From the NCBI GenBank assembly GCA_963204815.1, contig CAUJHQ010000054.1, positions 1 to 35,804 of the forward strand: DNA of 35,804 nt. The letters run 5' to 3'. Positions 15,027 to 23,023 of this stretch are shown here, piece after piece. This DNA is from Pseudomonadota bacterium (lineage in GTDB: Bacteria > Pseudomonadota > Gammaproteobacteria > Burkholderiales > Burkholderiaceae_C). A program made the translations under genes and the position numbers. Each line of letters opens with the position of its first letter. The stretch's first letter is position 1. Under the pieces are notes generated by a model that did no database searches, was not told the origin of the DNA, and saw only the letters and a program-made list of their open reading frames with translations.

Positions 15027-16430
15027 ATGCAATTCACCACCCTCGCGCCCACCTCCCGCCCGGGCGCGCTGCGCCGCCCGCCGATGGCCGCGGCCCCCGC
15101 CGCCGCGCTGCCCGCCGCGCCGGCGAAGGCCGACCCGGCCGCGCTGTTCGACGCCGTCTGCGAGGTCGTGCGCGAAGCCTGCGTCACGCGCCGCTTCGAC
15201 CACGTCGTCGAGGCCGCGCGCACGGCGCTTCCGCACTGCGACGTCGGCAGCCCGCGCCAGTCGCTGATGCGCGTGCTGGCCAGCGCCACGCCGGCGGCGC
15301 CCGGTGCGCCGGGCGAAGGCCGCCTGTGGCTGCTGCAGCGCCTGGACGGCGCCAAGGTCGGCATCGTGCGCCTGCGCGACGACGGCGAAGTCGCCGGCGC
15401 CGAGCACCCGAACGAGGCCCGCTGGTCGCTGCGCGGCCACCACGTCGTCTTCAACAGCCCCGAGGGCCAGCCCACCACCGCCTTCACGCTGGCGGGCGAG
15501 TTCGAGGGCAAGCGCGTGCTGCTCGGCCTGTTCATGGACAGCAAGACGGTGCACGTGCTGTCCGAGGTGGACTGCCTCTACACCAAGCTGCGCCACCTGG
15601 ACCCCGAGCTCGTCGGCCCCTTCGGCGGCATGCTGCAGGCCGGCCAGCTGCAACCCGCGCTGCCGGCGCAGCCGGCGGTGCTGCTGGCGGCGCCGCGCAC
15701 CGGCAGCCACCTGCTGCTGAACCTGCTGAACAGCAGCGGTCGCGTCTTCTTCGACGCCGAGCTGATGAACCTGGTGACGATCTCGGTCTTCGGCGAGAAC
15801 CTGAAGCCCGAGGAGGCCGGCGCGCTGTACGCGCTGCGCGCCAACGACCCGGTGAGCTTCCTGAAGGTGATGCTGTCGCGCTCGCATCACACCGATGCGC
15901 GCCGCCTCGACGACGTCGCCGTGCGCGGCTTCAAGCTCTTCCCGCACCAGTCGCACGACGCCTTCGACTGGGTGCTCGGCGAGCCTTCGATGCGCGTCGT
16001 GCACCTGTACCGCGAGAACCTGCTGGCCGAGTACTCCAGCCTGCTCGTCGCCTATGCCGAGGGCCACTGGGTCGGCGGCCCGGCGTCGCTGAAGTCGCGC
16101 CGCATCCCGTTCCAGGCCGAACGCTTCCAGCGCTTCGTCGACACCAAGCGCCAGTACCTGGACGACGTGCGCGGCAAGCTCGCGAACCGCGGCGGCGACG
16201 TCATCGAGATCGAGTACAGCGCGTTCTCGCGCCAGACCGTCAACCAGGTGCTCGCCTTCCTGCTGAAGAGCCCGAGCGACGCCGACCTCAACGCGCTGGG
16301 CCTGAACCGCCAGCTCAACGAGCGCGTGATCGACCGCTTCGACAACCCCGACGACGTCAAGCGCTGCCTGGAGGCGATGGGCCTGGAGCGCTGGGCCGGC
16401 GTCGAGCAGCCGGAGGTGACGGGCTTCTGA
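15027..16430 (+). CDS. Sulfotransferase-like protein with N-terminal extension
   Basis: The C-terminal part of this 467-residue protein looks like a Stf0-type sulfotransferase. AVLLAAPRTGSHLLLNLL (217-234) is the PAPS 5'-phosphosulfate loop, and VVHLYRENLLAEYSSLLVA is the usual 3'-phosphate motif with its arginine and serine. The first 210 residues are an alanine/proline-rich lead and an unassigned domain. No signal peptide is evident. Last in the glf run and followed by a terminator, it may sulfate a surface glycan or lipid. The start follows a weak AAGG; an upstream extension in frame overlaps the methyltransferase gene and is rejected. Confidence 0.72.
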   Translation: MQFTTLAPTSRPGALRRPPMAAAPAAALPAAPAKADPAALFDAVCEVVREACVTRRFDHVVEAARTALPHCDVGSPRQSLMRVLASATPAAPGAPGEGRLWLLQRLDGAKVGIVRLRDDGEVAGAEHPNEARWSLRGHHVVFNSPEGQPTTAFTLAGEFEGKRVLLGLFMDSKTVHVLSEVDCLYTKLRHLDPELVGPFGGMLQAGQLQPALPAQPAVLLAAPRTGSHLLLNLLNSSGRVFFDAELMNLVTISVFGENLKPEEAGALYALRANDPVSFLKVMLSRSHHTDARRLDDVAVRGFKLFPHQSHDAFDWVLGEPSMRVVHLYRENLLAEYSSLLVAYAEGHWVGGPASLKSRRIPFQAERFQRFVDTKRQYLDDVRGKLANRGGDVIEIEYSAFSRQTVNQVLAFLLKSPSDADLNALGLNRQLNERVIDRFDNPDDVKRCLEAMGLERWAGVEQPEVTGF

Positions 16431-16454
16431 GGCCCGCCTTCCGGTCATGAACCA

Positions 16455-16480
16455 GGGGCCTGCGGGCCCCGTTTTCGTTT
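16455..16480 (+). terminator. Intrinsic terminator after the glf run
   Basis: ggggcc-tgcg-ggcccc is a 6-bp GC stem with a 4-base loop followed by GTTTTCGTTT, 25 bases after the stop codon. It closes the glf-to-sulfotransferase unit. The rest of the gap to 16701 shows no other feature I can support. Confidence 0.8.
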
Positions 16481-16701
16481 CATGCACGCGGCTGCGGCCG
16501 GTGCACCCGACGGAGGGCGACAGCGACGGCCGCTCGAGCGATGCGGCGCCGCACGCGGTCGTGACGAATGTCAACAAGCGGGCCGCGCGCACTGGTCAGA
16601 ATCTCCACGCATCGGCTCCGGCGGCGCTGGAGCTTCGGCACAGCGCGGAACGGTCATGGCGCCCACGGCCAGGCCGCCACGCCCCACCCCAAGGATTTCG
16701 C

Positions 16702-17010
16702 ATGAAGACGTTGATCACCCTCGCAGCGGCAGGCGTCATGGCCTTCGCCGGCAACGCGTCCGCGGGCCCGACCGAGGACCTCATCGCCAAGGAGAAGTGC
16801 GCCAAGTGCCACACCGCGACGACGACGAAGAAAGGCCCTTCGTGGGCCTCCGTCGCGGAGAAGTACAAGGGCAAGCCCGACGCCGCCGCGAAGCTCTTCA
16901 GCGCGCTGAAGAACGGCGGCAAGGTCGGCGACGAGGAAGACCACAAGAAGGTGGACGCCAGCGACGCCGAGATCAAGGCCATCGTCGCCATCGTGCTGTC
17001 ATCGAAGTAG
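16702..17010 (+). CDS. Periplasmic class I monoheme cytochrome c without axial methionine
   Basis: The 102-residue precursor has a signal peptide of about 21 residues ending NASA-G, and one heme site C33-A-K-C36-H37. The layout is that of c551/c552-type cytochromes (AEKYKGKPDAAAKLFSALKNGGK...DAEIKAIVAIVLS). The loop that normally carries the methionine heme ligand reads GDEEDHKKVDASD, with no methionine anywhere in the mature chain. H81 is the obvious candidate sixth ligand, which would make it a low-potential bis-histidine cytochrome. It is followed 27 bases later by a NapC/NirT gene, suggesting it takes electrons from that protein. Confidence 0.88.
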   Translation: MKTLITLAAAGVMAFAGNASAGPTEDLIAKEKCAKCHTATTTKKGPSWASVAEKYKGKPDAAAKLFSALKNGGKVGDEEDHKKVDASDAEIKAIVAIVLSSK

Positions 17011-17037
17011 ACCCCTCCCCCCACTCGGAGCGCCCGC

Positions 17038-17637
17038 ATGGCCGACCCGAACCCGCCCGGCATCGGCCGGCGACTGCTGCGTTGGTTGGCTTCGCCGTCG
17101 TCGAGGTGGCCGGTCGCCGTGCTGCTGGTGGCGGGCGTGCTGGTGGGCGCCGCGATGGTGGTGGGCACCCAGGTCGCGATCGCCGTCACCGGCACCGACG
17201 AGTTCTGCGGCAACGCCTGCCATTCGCACCGGCAGTTCGTGTACCCGGAGCACAAGCTCTCCGTCCACTACGGCAACCGGACGGGCGTGCGGGCGTCCTG
17301 CAGCGACTGCCATGTGCCGCACACCTACCCGGCCAAGCTCATCTACAAGGTCAGGGCCGGCGTCGTCGACGCCATTGCCGAAGCGCGCGGCACGATCTCG
17401 ACGCAGGAAAAGTTCGATGCGCAGCGCTGGCGTCTGGCCAACATGGTGTGGGACGAGATGCGCGCCGACAACTCGGCCCACTGCCGCAGCTGCCACGACC
17501 CCGAGGCCTGGGACCCCAAGAAGCAGTCCGAGGACGCGGTCAAGCAGCACAAGAAGTTCCTCAACGGCAAGGCCACGTGCATCGACTGCCACACCGGCGT
17601 CGCCCACAAGGAACCCGAGGAGCCCAAGAAGCCGTAG
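17038..17637 (+). CDS. NapC/NirT-family tetraheme quinol dehydrogenase
   Basis: The 199-residue protein has one N-terminal membrane helix (about 25-50) and a periplasmic tetraheme domain, as in the membrane-anchored quinol oxidisers that feed periplasmic reductases. Heme sites are C57-GNA-C61-H62 (a CX3CH site), C88-SD-C91-H92, C149-RS-C152-H153 and C181-ID-C184-H185. The helix plus first-heme segment GTDEFCGNACHSH and the CHVPHTYPAKL stretch are typical. The first site has three residues between the cysteines rather than two. No terminal reductase catalytic subunit is next to it; the next gene is the lipoprotein with another CX3CH site. Confidence 0.9.
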   Translation: MADPNPPGIGRRLLRWLASPSSRWPVAVLLVAGVLVGAAMVVGTQVAIAVTGTDEFCGNACHSHRQFVYPEHKLSVHYGNRTGVRASCSDCHVPHTYPAKLIYKVRAGVVDAIAEARGTISTQEKFDAQRWRLANMVWDEMRADNSAHCRSCHDPEAWDPKKQSEDAVKQHKKFLNGKATCIDCHTGVAHKEPEEPKKP

Positions 17638-17741
17638 CACGCGGCCGGCCGTGCGGTCGACGCCGCTTGTGCCGGGTCAAGGGCCGTCCCGGGGCACGGG
17701 TGTTCAATCGTCTTCACAGAACACGAAACCGGAGAACCGCC

Positions 17742-18788
17742 ATGAACCTGCGTCCTTCTGCACTCCCGCTCGCCGTCGCCGCCGCCCTGCTGGGCTCGTG
17801 CGCCACCCAGGAAGCCGCAGCCCCGCCCAACGTGCTGGTGGCGGCAAGAGTGAGCACCGCACCCGTGCTCGACGCCATGGCGAATGACGCGGCCTGGGCC
17901 TCGGCGAAGGCGATCACGATTGATCTCGAAGACGGCGCCAACTTCGCCGAAGGCAAGGGCAAGACCACCGCCACGCTGAAGGCGGTGTACGCGGGCGACA
18001 CGGTCTACTTCCTGATCCAGTACGCCGACCCGACCGACTCGATCCGGCGCGGCCCGTTCCAGAAGCAGGCCGACGGCTCCTGGAAGAAGCTGAAGGATCC
18101 GAAGGACGAAGGTGGCGACGACAACGTCTACTACGAAGACAAGTGGGCGATGATCTGGAACATCGGCAACTCGATCCCGCGCTTCGACGACAAGGGTTGC
18201 CAGGCCGCCTGCCACGAAGGCGAGAAGGGCAAGCCCTTCGGCAACAAGTACCTGTCCAAGGCAGGCGAGCTGGGCGACATGTGGCACATGAAGGGCTCGC
18301 GCACGGCGCCGCTCGGCCGGGTCGACGACCAGTACCTCGACCACACGCGCTTCGATCCGCAGACGGCGCCCAATGCCGGACGCAAGAGCGATCCGGGCGG
18401 TCCCGAGTACAAGGGCTTCGGCCTCGTCGACGGCAAGCCGCAGTTCATGAGCCGTGAAGGCAAGCCGGCCAATGCCGGCGGCACCTACTACGTGGTCGAC
18501 GGCAACCAGGTGCCCTTCGACGACAGCCGGTTCAAGCCCGGCGACGAGGCGGCCTCGTTCATCATCCTGGCGCTGAAGGGCGACCGCGCCGACATCAACG
18601 TCGCCACCCGCTGGTCCAACGGCGTCCTGACCTCCGAGGTCAGCCGCAAGCTCGTGACCGGCAGCCGGTTCGACGTGCAGTTCAGCGACCTGAACGCGCG
18701 CTACGGATTCGGCTTCGCGGCCTTCGACAACGCGCAGGTCCGGCACGCCGTGCACATCGGCCCGATGTACCTGACCTTCGCCAGGTGA
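17742..18788 (+). CDS. Ethylbenzene-dehydrogenase-gamma-like heme lipoprotein
   Basis: The 348-residue precursor has a lipoprotein signal with lipobox LGSC (C20). The body resembles the heme-binding domain of the gamma subunit of ethylbenzene and DMSO dehydrogenase-type enzymes: PVLDAMANDAAWASAKAITIDL, then TATLKAVYAGDTVYFLIQYADPTDS, and WAMIWNIGNSIP. Inserted at 153-158 is CQAACH, a CX3CH pattern that could attach a c-type heme in addition to, or instead of, heme b. The C-terminal half contains the strands FIILALKGDRADINVATRW and FDVQFSDLNARYGFG. It probably faces the periplasm from a membrane and exchanges electrons with the preceding cytochromes. The partner enzyme is not in the window. 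Confidence 0.78.
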   Translation: MNLRPSALPLAVAAALLGSCATQEAAAPPNVLVAARVSTAPVLDAMANDAAWASAKAITIDLEDGANFAEGKGKTTATLKAVYAGDTVYFLIQYADPTDSIRRGPFQKQADGSWKKLKDPKDEGGDDNVYYEDKWAMIWNIGNSIPRFDDKGCQAACHEGEKGKPFGNKYLSKAGELGDMWHMKGSRTAPLGRVDDQYLDHTRFDPQTAPNAGRKSDPGGPEYKGFGLVDGKPQFMSREGKPANAGGTYYVVDGNQVPFDDSRFKPGDEAASFIILALKGDRADINVATRWSNGVLTSEVSRKLVTGSRFDVQFSDLNARYGFGFAAFDNAQVRHAVHIGPMYLTFAR

Positions 18789-18810
18789 ATCGGGCGCGGC
18801 CGGCTTGCGG

Positions 18811-18839
18811 GCCGGCGCGCCGAACGACGGCGCGCCGGC
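18811..18839. terminator. Strong hairpin between convergent genes
   Basis: A perfect 12-bp GC stem (gccggcgcgccg / cggcgcgccggc) with loop aacga lies between the two stop codons of the convergent heme lipoprotein and haloperoxidase genes. It lacks a T-tract on either side, so it may terminate weakly or act with Rho in both directions. Confidence 0.55.
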
Positions 18840-18842
18840 GGC

Positions 18843-20135
18843 TCAGGGCGCGCGTCGCAGGTGGCCGTTGTAGGCCCGTTCGCCGACCTGGCGACCCATC
18901 TGCGTGCCCGCGTCGACGGCGAAGCGAAAGTGGATGCCGGCCCGCACGCGCGAGTCCGCGTTCTCGTCCGCGGCCTCGCTGAAACGGCGGAAGCTGCGGG
19001 TCTGTCCGCCGACTTCCGCGGTGGACGAGGTCAGGCTGAACTCGTTGTCATCGCCGAGAACGCTGGCGAGCACGAACGCGGCCGCCGCGCCCGCCACGCT
19101 GTGCGTCGACGGGTAGTCCTGCACGGGCGGCGTGTCCAGCAGCGGCACCCAGCCGGGATCGGGCGTGGTCGCGTCGTTGCCATCGCCGGCGGCGGCGCGA
19201 ATCGCCGTGACCGGGCGCCAGAAGTCGTGGTGGAACTTCGAGTCCCACCCGGCAATGTAGGCATCGGCCAGGGCGACGTTCACCAGTGCGAACAGGCGTG
19301 CGGTGTCGTGCAGCGGCAGCTTGCGGCGCAGCGCCACGTCGTGCGTGATGCGGTTCCAGCCGATGTCGCAGTCCTCGTACCAGAACTTCGCGTACGCCGT
19401 CTGGTCGGCCGAGCGGTTGCTGCCGGCGAGCACCCCCGTCGCCTTGACCTCGTCGAAGGCATTGCGGTACTCGGCACTCTCCAGCGCCGGCGGCGGGCCG
19501 GACCGGAACTGGGACGCCGAAGCCAGCGCGAACGGCGTCACGAAGCGCCACTCGGGACGGAAGATCACGCCTTCGAAGGGCGGCACGAACTGGAACCGGC
19601 CGGCGCCGGCGCCTGGCGTGTAGCCCACGGTGCCCGCCGAACCGTCGTTCGCCCGGCGCTGCAGGATCTCGGCCGCGACCTGCTGGCCCAGCGCGATGCC
19701 CTTCGTCTCGGCACTGCCGTCGGGCACCGCGGCGAGCGAGTCCGCCAGCCGCGCATCCAGGCTCGCCGCCTGTGCCGGGAACAGCGCCGCCAGCACGCGG
19801 TGGGCCGCCGTCGCGGCCGCCGCAACCGCGTCGGCCTGCGCGTTCGGGGTCGCGTAGGCGTAGGGCTGGTACTGGCGGTCGACGGCGTTGACCGCGTCGT
19901 GCATGGCCAGGTGGACCATGGCCAGCGAGCGCGTGCCGACCAGCGGGTCCTGATTGCCGGTCTCGGCCTGCAGCACCGTGCGGGCGTGGCCGCTCCAGTC
20001 GTGCACGACCTGCGGGTCGAGGGCGGGCGGCGCGCCACCGCCGGCGGCCAGGCAGCCGCTGGTGCCGATGGCCACCCATGCGAACATGGCGGCCAGTGGC
20101 GCGCGCATTCCGGTGTTTCCTGTCTCGATCTTCAT
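18843..20135 (-). CDS. Vanadium-dependent haloperoxidase / PAP2-type phosphatase, secreted
   Basis: The 430-residue protein has all the vanadate- or phosphate-binding residues of the VCPO/PAP2 superfamily: K300 and R307 in DSKFHHDFWRPVTAIR, S343-T-H345 in YPSTHSVAGAAAA, and R396 plus H402 in SRVRAGIHFRFAVDAG. An N-terminal signal ends at TSGC (C28), so it may be a lipoprotein. The length fits bacterial haloperoxidase homologues. The start has GAAGGA 7 bases upstream; a longer open frame reaches into the promoter region but lacks support. It is divergent from a GlxA-type regulator 104 bases away. Whether it oxidises halides or is an acid phosphatase cannot be told from these motifs alone. Confidence 0.88.
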   Translation of the reverse strand: MKIETGNTGMRAPLAAMFAWVAIGTSGCLAAGGGAPPALDPQVVHDWSGHARTVLQAETGNQDPLVGTRSLAMVHLAMHDAVNAVDRQYQPYAYATPNAQADAVAAAATAAHRVLAALFPAQAASLDARLADSLAAVPDGSAETKGIALGQQVAAEILQRRANDGSAGTVGYTPGAGAGRFQFVPPFEGVIFRPEWRFVTPFALASASQFRSGPPPALESAEYRNAFDEVKATGVLAGSNRSADQTAYAKFWYEDCDIGWNRITHDVALRRKLPLHDTARLFALVNVALADAYIAGWDSKFHHDFWRPVTAIRAAAGDGNDATTPDPGWVPLLDTPPVQDYPSTHSVAGAAAAFVLASVLGDDNEFSLTSSTAEVGGQTRSFRRFSEAADENADSRVRAGIHFRFAVDAGTQMGRQVGERAYNGHLRRAP

Positions 20136-20239
20136 CACTGCGTCCTTCTCGATCACTCGGGGTTGAAGTGGCCGGGATCGTCGTGCGCAGTGCCCGAACG
20201 CACTAAAGCCATCGGCGCCACAACCCGGCCGATTCCGCC

Positions 20240-21286
20240 ATGCCCCTGGACACCGCAAAGCCCTTGGTGGTCGCGCTGCTGGCGACCTCGGCCACGACGT
20301 CGTCGACGCTGTTCGGCGTGCACGACATCCTCAGCGGCACCTGCCGCGACTGGGAACTGATCGTCAACGGCCGGGCGGCCGCCTCACCCATCCAGCCGGT
20401 CGTGGTGGCCCGCACGCGGCAGCCGGTGCCGGCGGCCAACGGCGTGCTCGTTCATCCGCAGGCCGGCTTTGCCGACCTGCCCGAGCCCGACGTCGTCTGC
20501 ATCACCGACATGTTCCTGGCGCCCGGGCAGGACATCGCCGGCCTCTTCGAGCCCGAGGTGCGCTGGATCCGGCAGCGCCACGAGGCCGGCGCCACCATCG
20601 CGGCGGTCTGCACCGGCGCCGTGCTGCTGGCACAGGCAGGCTTGCTGGAGGGGCAGGAGGCGACGTCGCACTGGGCCTTCTGCGAACTGCTGGGGCGCCA
20701 GTACCCCGGCACGCGCTGGCTGCCGGAGAAGGCGCTCGTGACGGCGGGCGTCGGTCAGCGGCTGGTCATGGCCGGCAGCGGCACCAGCTGGCACACGCTG
20801 GCCCTGTACCTCATTGCCCGCTTCGTCGGCGCCGAGGAGGCGATCCAGGTGGCGCGGCTCAACATCATCGACTGGAGCGCGACCAGCCCGCTGGCCTACG
20901 CCGCGGTCTCGCGCACGGCGCAGATCGACGACCCGCTGATCGCACGCTGCCAGGAGTGGGTCGCCCTGAACTACCAGACCGAAGGCGCCGTGGGGGCGAT
21001 GGTTCGGCTGAGCGGCCTGGCCGAGCGGACCTTTCAGCGCCGGTTCGCCCGCGCCACGGGACTGGCACCCATCGACTACGTGCACACCTTGCGGCTCGAG
21101 GAAGCCAAGCAGCTGCTCGAATCGACCGAGCTGCCCATCGAGGCCGTGGCCTTCGAGGTGGGCTACCAGGACGCCGCGTTCTTCGCGCGGCTGTTCAAGC
21201 GCAAGGTCTGTGTGACACCGGCGCAGTACCGGCGCCGCTTCGGCGCCCTGGCGCGCCGCCTGGCGGGCGTGGCGTCGCAGGGCTGA
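20240..21286 (+). CDS. GlxA/FtrA-type AraC-family transcriptional regulator
   Basis: The 348 residues have two domains. An N-terminal DJ-1/PfpI-like domain carries the nucleophile-elbow stretch AAVCTGAVLLAQAGLL (C124). The C-terminal AraC DNA-binding domain (about 245-335) has two helix-turn-helix units, with RLSGLAERTFQRRFARATG and the signature AFEVGYQDAAFFARLFKRK. It is transcribed away from the haloperoxidase gene across a 104-base gap, so that gene is the likely target. The ligand is unknown. Confidence 0.9.
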   Translation: MPLDTAKPLVVALLATSATTSSTLFGVHDILSGTCRDWELIVNGRAAASPIQPVVVARTRQPVPAANGVLVHPQAGFADLPEPDVVCITDMFLAPGQDIAGLFEPEVRWIRQRHEAGATIAAVCTGAVLLAQAGLLEGQEATSHWAFCELLGRQYPGTRWLPEKALVTAGVGQRLVMAGSGTSWHTLALYLIARFVGAEEAIQVARLNIIDWSATSPLAYAAVSRTAQIDDPLIARCQEWVALNYQTEGAVGAMVRLSGLAERTFQRRFARATGLAPIDYVHTLRLEEAKQLLESTELPIEAVAFEVGYQDAAFFARLFKRKVCVTPAQYRRRFGALARRLAGVASQG

Positions 21287-21316
21287 GCCGGCTCGAGCGC
21301 GTCGCGCCCGGGCTTG

Positions 21317-21340
21317 CGATATGCATGGCAGGACATATCG
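21317..21340. promoter_or_regulatory. ModE-like palindromic operator
   Basis: CGATATG and CATATCG form a perfect 7-bp inverted repeat. The whole palindrome spans 24 bases, the same span as the molybdate-responsive ModE box as I recall it for E. coli (CGnTATATA, 6 bases, TATATAnCG). It lies 59 bases before the tungstate/molybdate binding-protein operon. The A/T core stands out in DNA that is otherwise very GC-rich. The assignment rests on geometry and on the products of the downstream genes. Confidence 0.6.
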
Positions 21341-21398
21341 ATCGTCAGCGCCCCCTTCGGGACAATCCGCGCCTTTCTTCATCACCTGGAGTGTCCCG

Positions 21399-22217
21399 AT
21401 GCGTTCCCGCCGATCCTGGCTCGTCGCCCTGCTCGCCCTGGCCGCCTTCAGCGGTGCGGCGTCCGCGCAGGAGCGCTTCATCGTCGTGGCCTCGACCACG
21501 TCGACCGAGCAGTCCGGCCTGTTCGGCCACCTGCTGCCGCAATTCAAGCAGGCCACCGGCATCGACGTGCGCGTCGTCGCGCTGGGCACCGGCCAGGCGC
21601 TGGACACCGGCCGCCGCGGCGATGCCGACGTCGTCTTCGTGCACGACCCGGCCGCCGAGGAGAAGTTCGTCGCCGAAGGTTTCGGCGTGCAGCGCCGGCT
21701 GGTCATGTACAACGACTTCGTCCTTGTCGGCCCGAAGAACGACCCCGCCGGCACTCGCGGCAAGGACATCGCCGCCGCGCTGACGAAGCTGGCGGCGTCG
21801 AAGGAGGCCTTCATCTCGCGCGGCGACAAGAGCGGCACGCACGCCGCCGAGCTGCGCTACTGGAAGTCGGTGAACATCGACGTCGCCGCCGCCAAGCCGG
21901 CCGGCTACAAAGAATGCGGCTGCGGCATGGGCCCCGCGCTCAACATGGCCGCCGCCACCAACGGCTACGTGCTCGCCGACCGCGGCACCTGGCTGAACTT
22001 CAAGAACCGCGGCGATCTCGCGATCCTCGTCGAAGGCGACAAGCGCCTGTTCAACCAGTACGGCGTGATCCTGGTGAACCCGGCGAAGCACCCGCACGTG
22101 AAGAAGGACCTCGGCCAGACCTTCGCCGACTGGCTGGTCTCGACGGCCGGCCAGGGCGTCATCGCGGCCTACAAGATCGGCGGCGAGCAGCTGTTCTTCC
22201 CGAACGCCGGCCAATGA
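21399..22217 (+). CDS. Periplasmic tungstate-type ABC transporter binding protein (TupA-like)
   Basis: The 272-residue precursor has a Sec signal peptide cut near ASAQ-E. The oxyanion-binding motif ASTTSTEQSGLF (31-42) is characteristic of TupA/WtpA-type tungstate binders. Also typical are DADVVFVHDPAAEEKFVAEG, FISRGDKSGTH and the GYVLADRGTWL segment. No permease or ATPase gene accompanies it. Its stop overlaps the start of the next gene by 4 bases (ATGA). Tungstate versus molybdate preference cannot be decided from sequence. Confidence 0.85.
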   Translation: MRSRRSWLVALLALAAFSGAASAQERFIVVASTTSTEQSGLFGHLLPQFKQATGIDVRVVALGTGQALDTGRRGDADVVFVHDPAAEEKFVAEGFGVQRRLVMYNDFVLVGPKNDPAGTRGKDIAAALTKLAASKEAFISRGDKSGTHAAELRYWKSVNIDVAAAKPAGYKECGCGMGPALNMAAATNGYVLADRGTWLNFKNRGDLAILVEGDKRLFNQYGVILVNPAKHPHVKKDLGQTFADWLVSTAGQGVIAAYKIGGEQLFFPNAGQ

Positions 22218-23023
22218 CGCGGCGGCTCGCCGTGGCCGCCGCGCTGGCGGCGCTGGCCGGCGCCGCGCCGGCGCAGGCGCAGCCCGAAACGGTGGCGGTC
22301 TTCGCCGCCGGCAGCCTGCGCGCCGCGATGACCGACCTGGCGCGCGCCTTCGAACGCGAGGGCGGCGCCAAGGTCGTGCTGAGCTTCGGCGCATCGGGGC
22401 TGCTGAAGGACCGCATCGAAGGCGGCGAGGCGGCCAACGTCTTCGCGTCGGCCAACATGTCGCACCCCGAGGCCTTGCAGGCCGCCGGCAAGGCCGAACC
22501 GGTGCGGGCCTTCACGCGCAACGCGCTGTGCCTGCTGGCGCAACCCGCCTTCGACCTCAAGGGCCGCAGCGTGGCCCAGCGCCTGCTCGACGCCGACCTG
22601 CGCGTCGCCACCTCGACCCCGCGCGCCGACCCGGCCGGCGACTACGCGTTCCAGATGTTCGATCGCATCGAGAGCAGCGGCGCCGCCGGCCCCGGCAGCG
22701 CCGCTGTGCTGAAGGCGAAGGCGCTGCAGCTCGCCGGCGGCCCGAACTCGCCGCAGCCGCCGGCCGGCCGCAGCCTGTACGGCGTGCTGATGGCCGAGGG
22801 CCGCGCCGACGTCTTCGTCACCTACTGCACCAACGCCACGCAGGCGCGGCAGGAAGTGCCGGGGCTGCAGGTGCTGGAGATCCCGGCCGCGCTCAACGTC
22901 TCCGCCAGCTACGGCATCGCCGCCGTGCGGCCGGCCACGGCGGCTGCGCTGCGCTTCATCGACTTCGTGCTCGGCGCGCAGGGCCAGCAGGTGCTGCGCG
23001 GCCACGGATTCAGCGCACCATGA
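22214..23023 (+). CDS. Molybdate-type ABC transporter binding protein (ModA-like)
   Basis: The 269-residue precursor has a signal peptide ending near AQAQ-P. ModA features are the first-strand motif VAVFAAGSLRAAMTDLARAF, VVLSFGASGLLKDRIEGGEAANVFASAN, and a late stretch VFVTYCTNATQARQE. The order of the oxyanion-binding serines fits a class II binding protein. It is coupled by 4-base overlaps to the genes on both sides. Having two different oxyanion binders in one operon without a permease is unusual. Confidence 0.85.
   Translation: MTRRLAVAAALAALAGAAPAQAQPETVAVFAAGSLRAAMTDLARAFEREGGAKVVLSFGASGLLKDRIEGGEAANVFASANMSHPEALQAAGKAEPVRAFTRNALCLLAQPAFDLKGRSVAQRLLDADLRVATSTPRADPAGDYAFQMFDRIESSGAAGPGSAAVLKAKALQLAGGPNSPQPPAGRSLYGVLMAEGRADVFVTYCTNATQARQEVPGLQVLEIPAALNVSASYGIAAVRPATAAALRFIDFVLGAQGQQVLRGHGFSAP

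Noticed and set aside
17640..17741. A possible hairpin (GTGCC...GGCAC) between the NapC-type gene and the heme lipoprotein
   Set aside because: The stem is imperfect and has no T-tract, so a terminator or operator cannot be supported.
16482..18788. A single 768-codon frame that would fuse the cytochrome region to the heme lipoprotein
   Set aside because: The first 420 codons are out of frame with the two cytochrome genes, and the true product starts at the lipoprotein signal at 17742.
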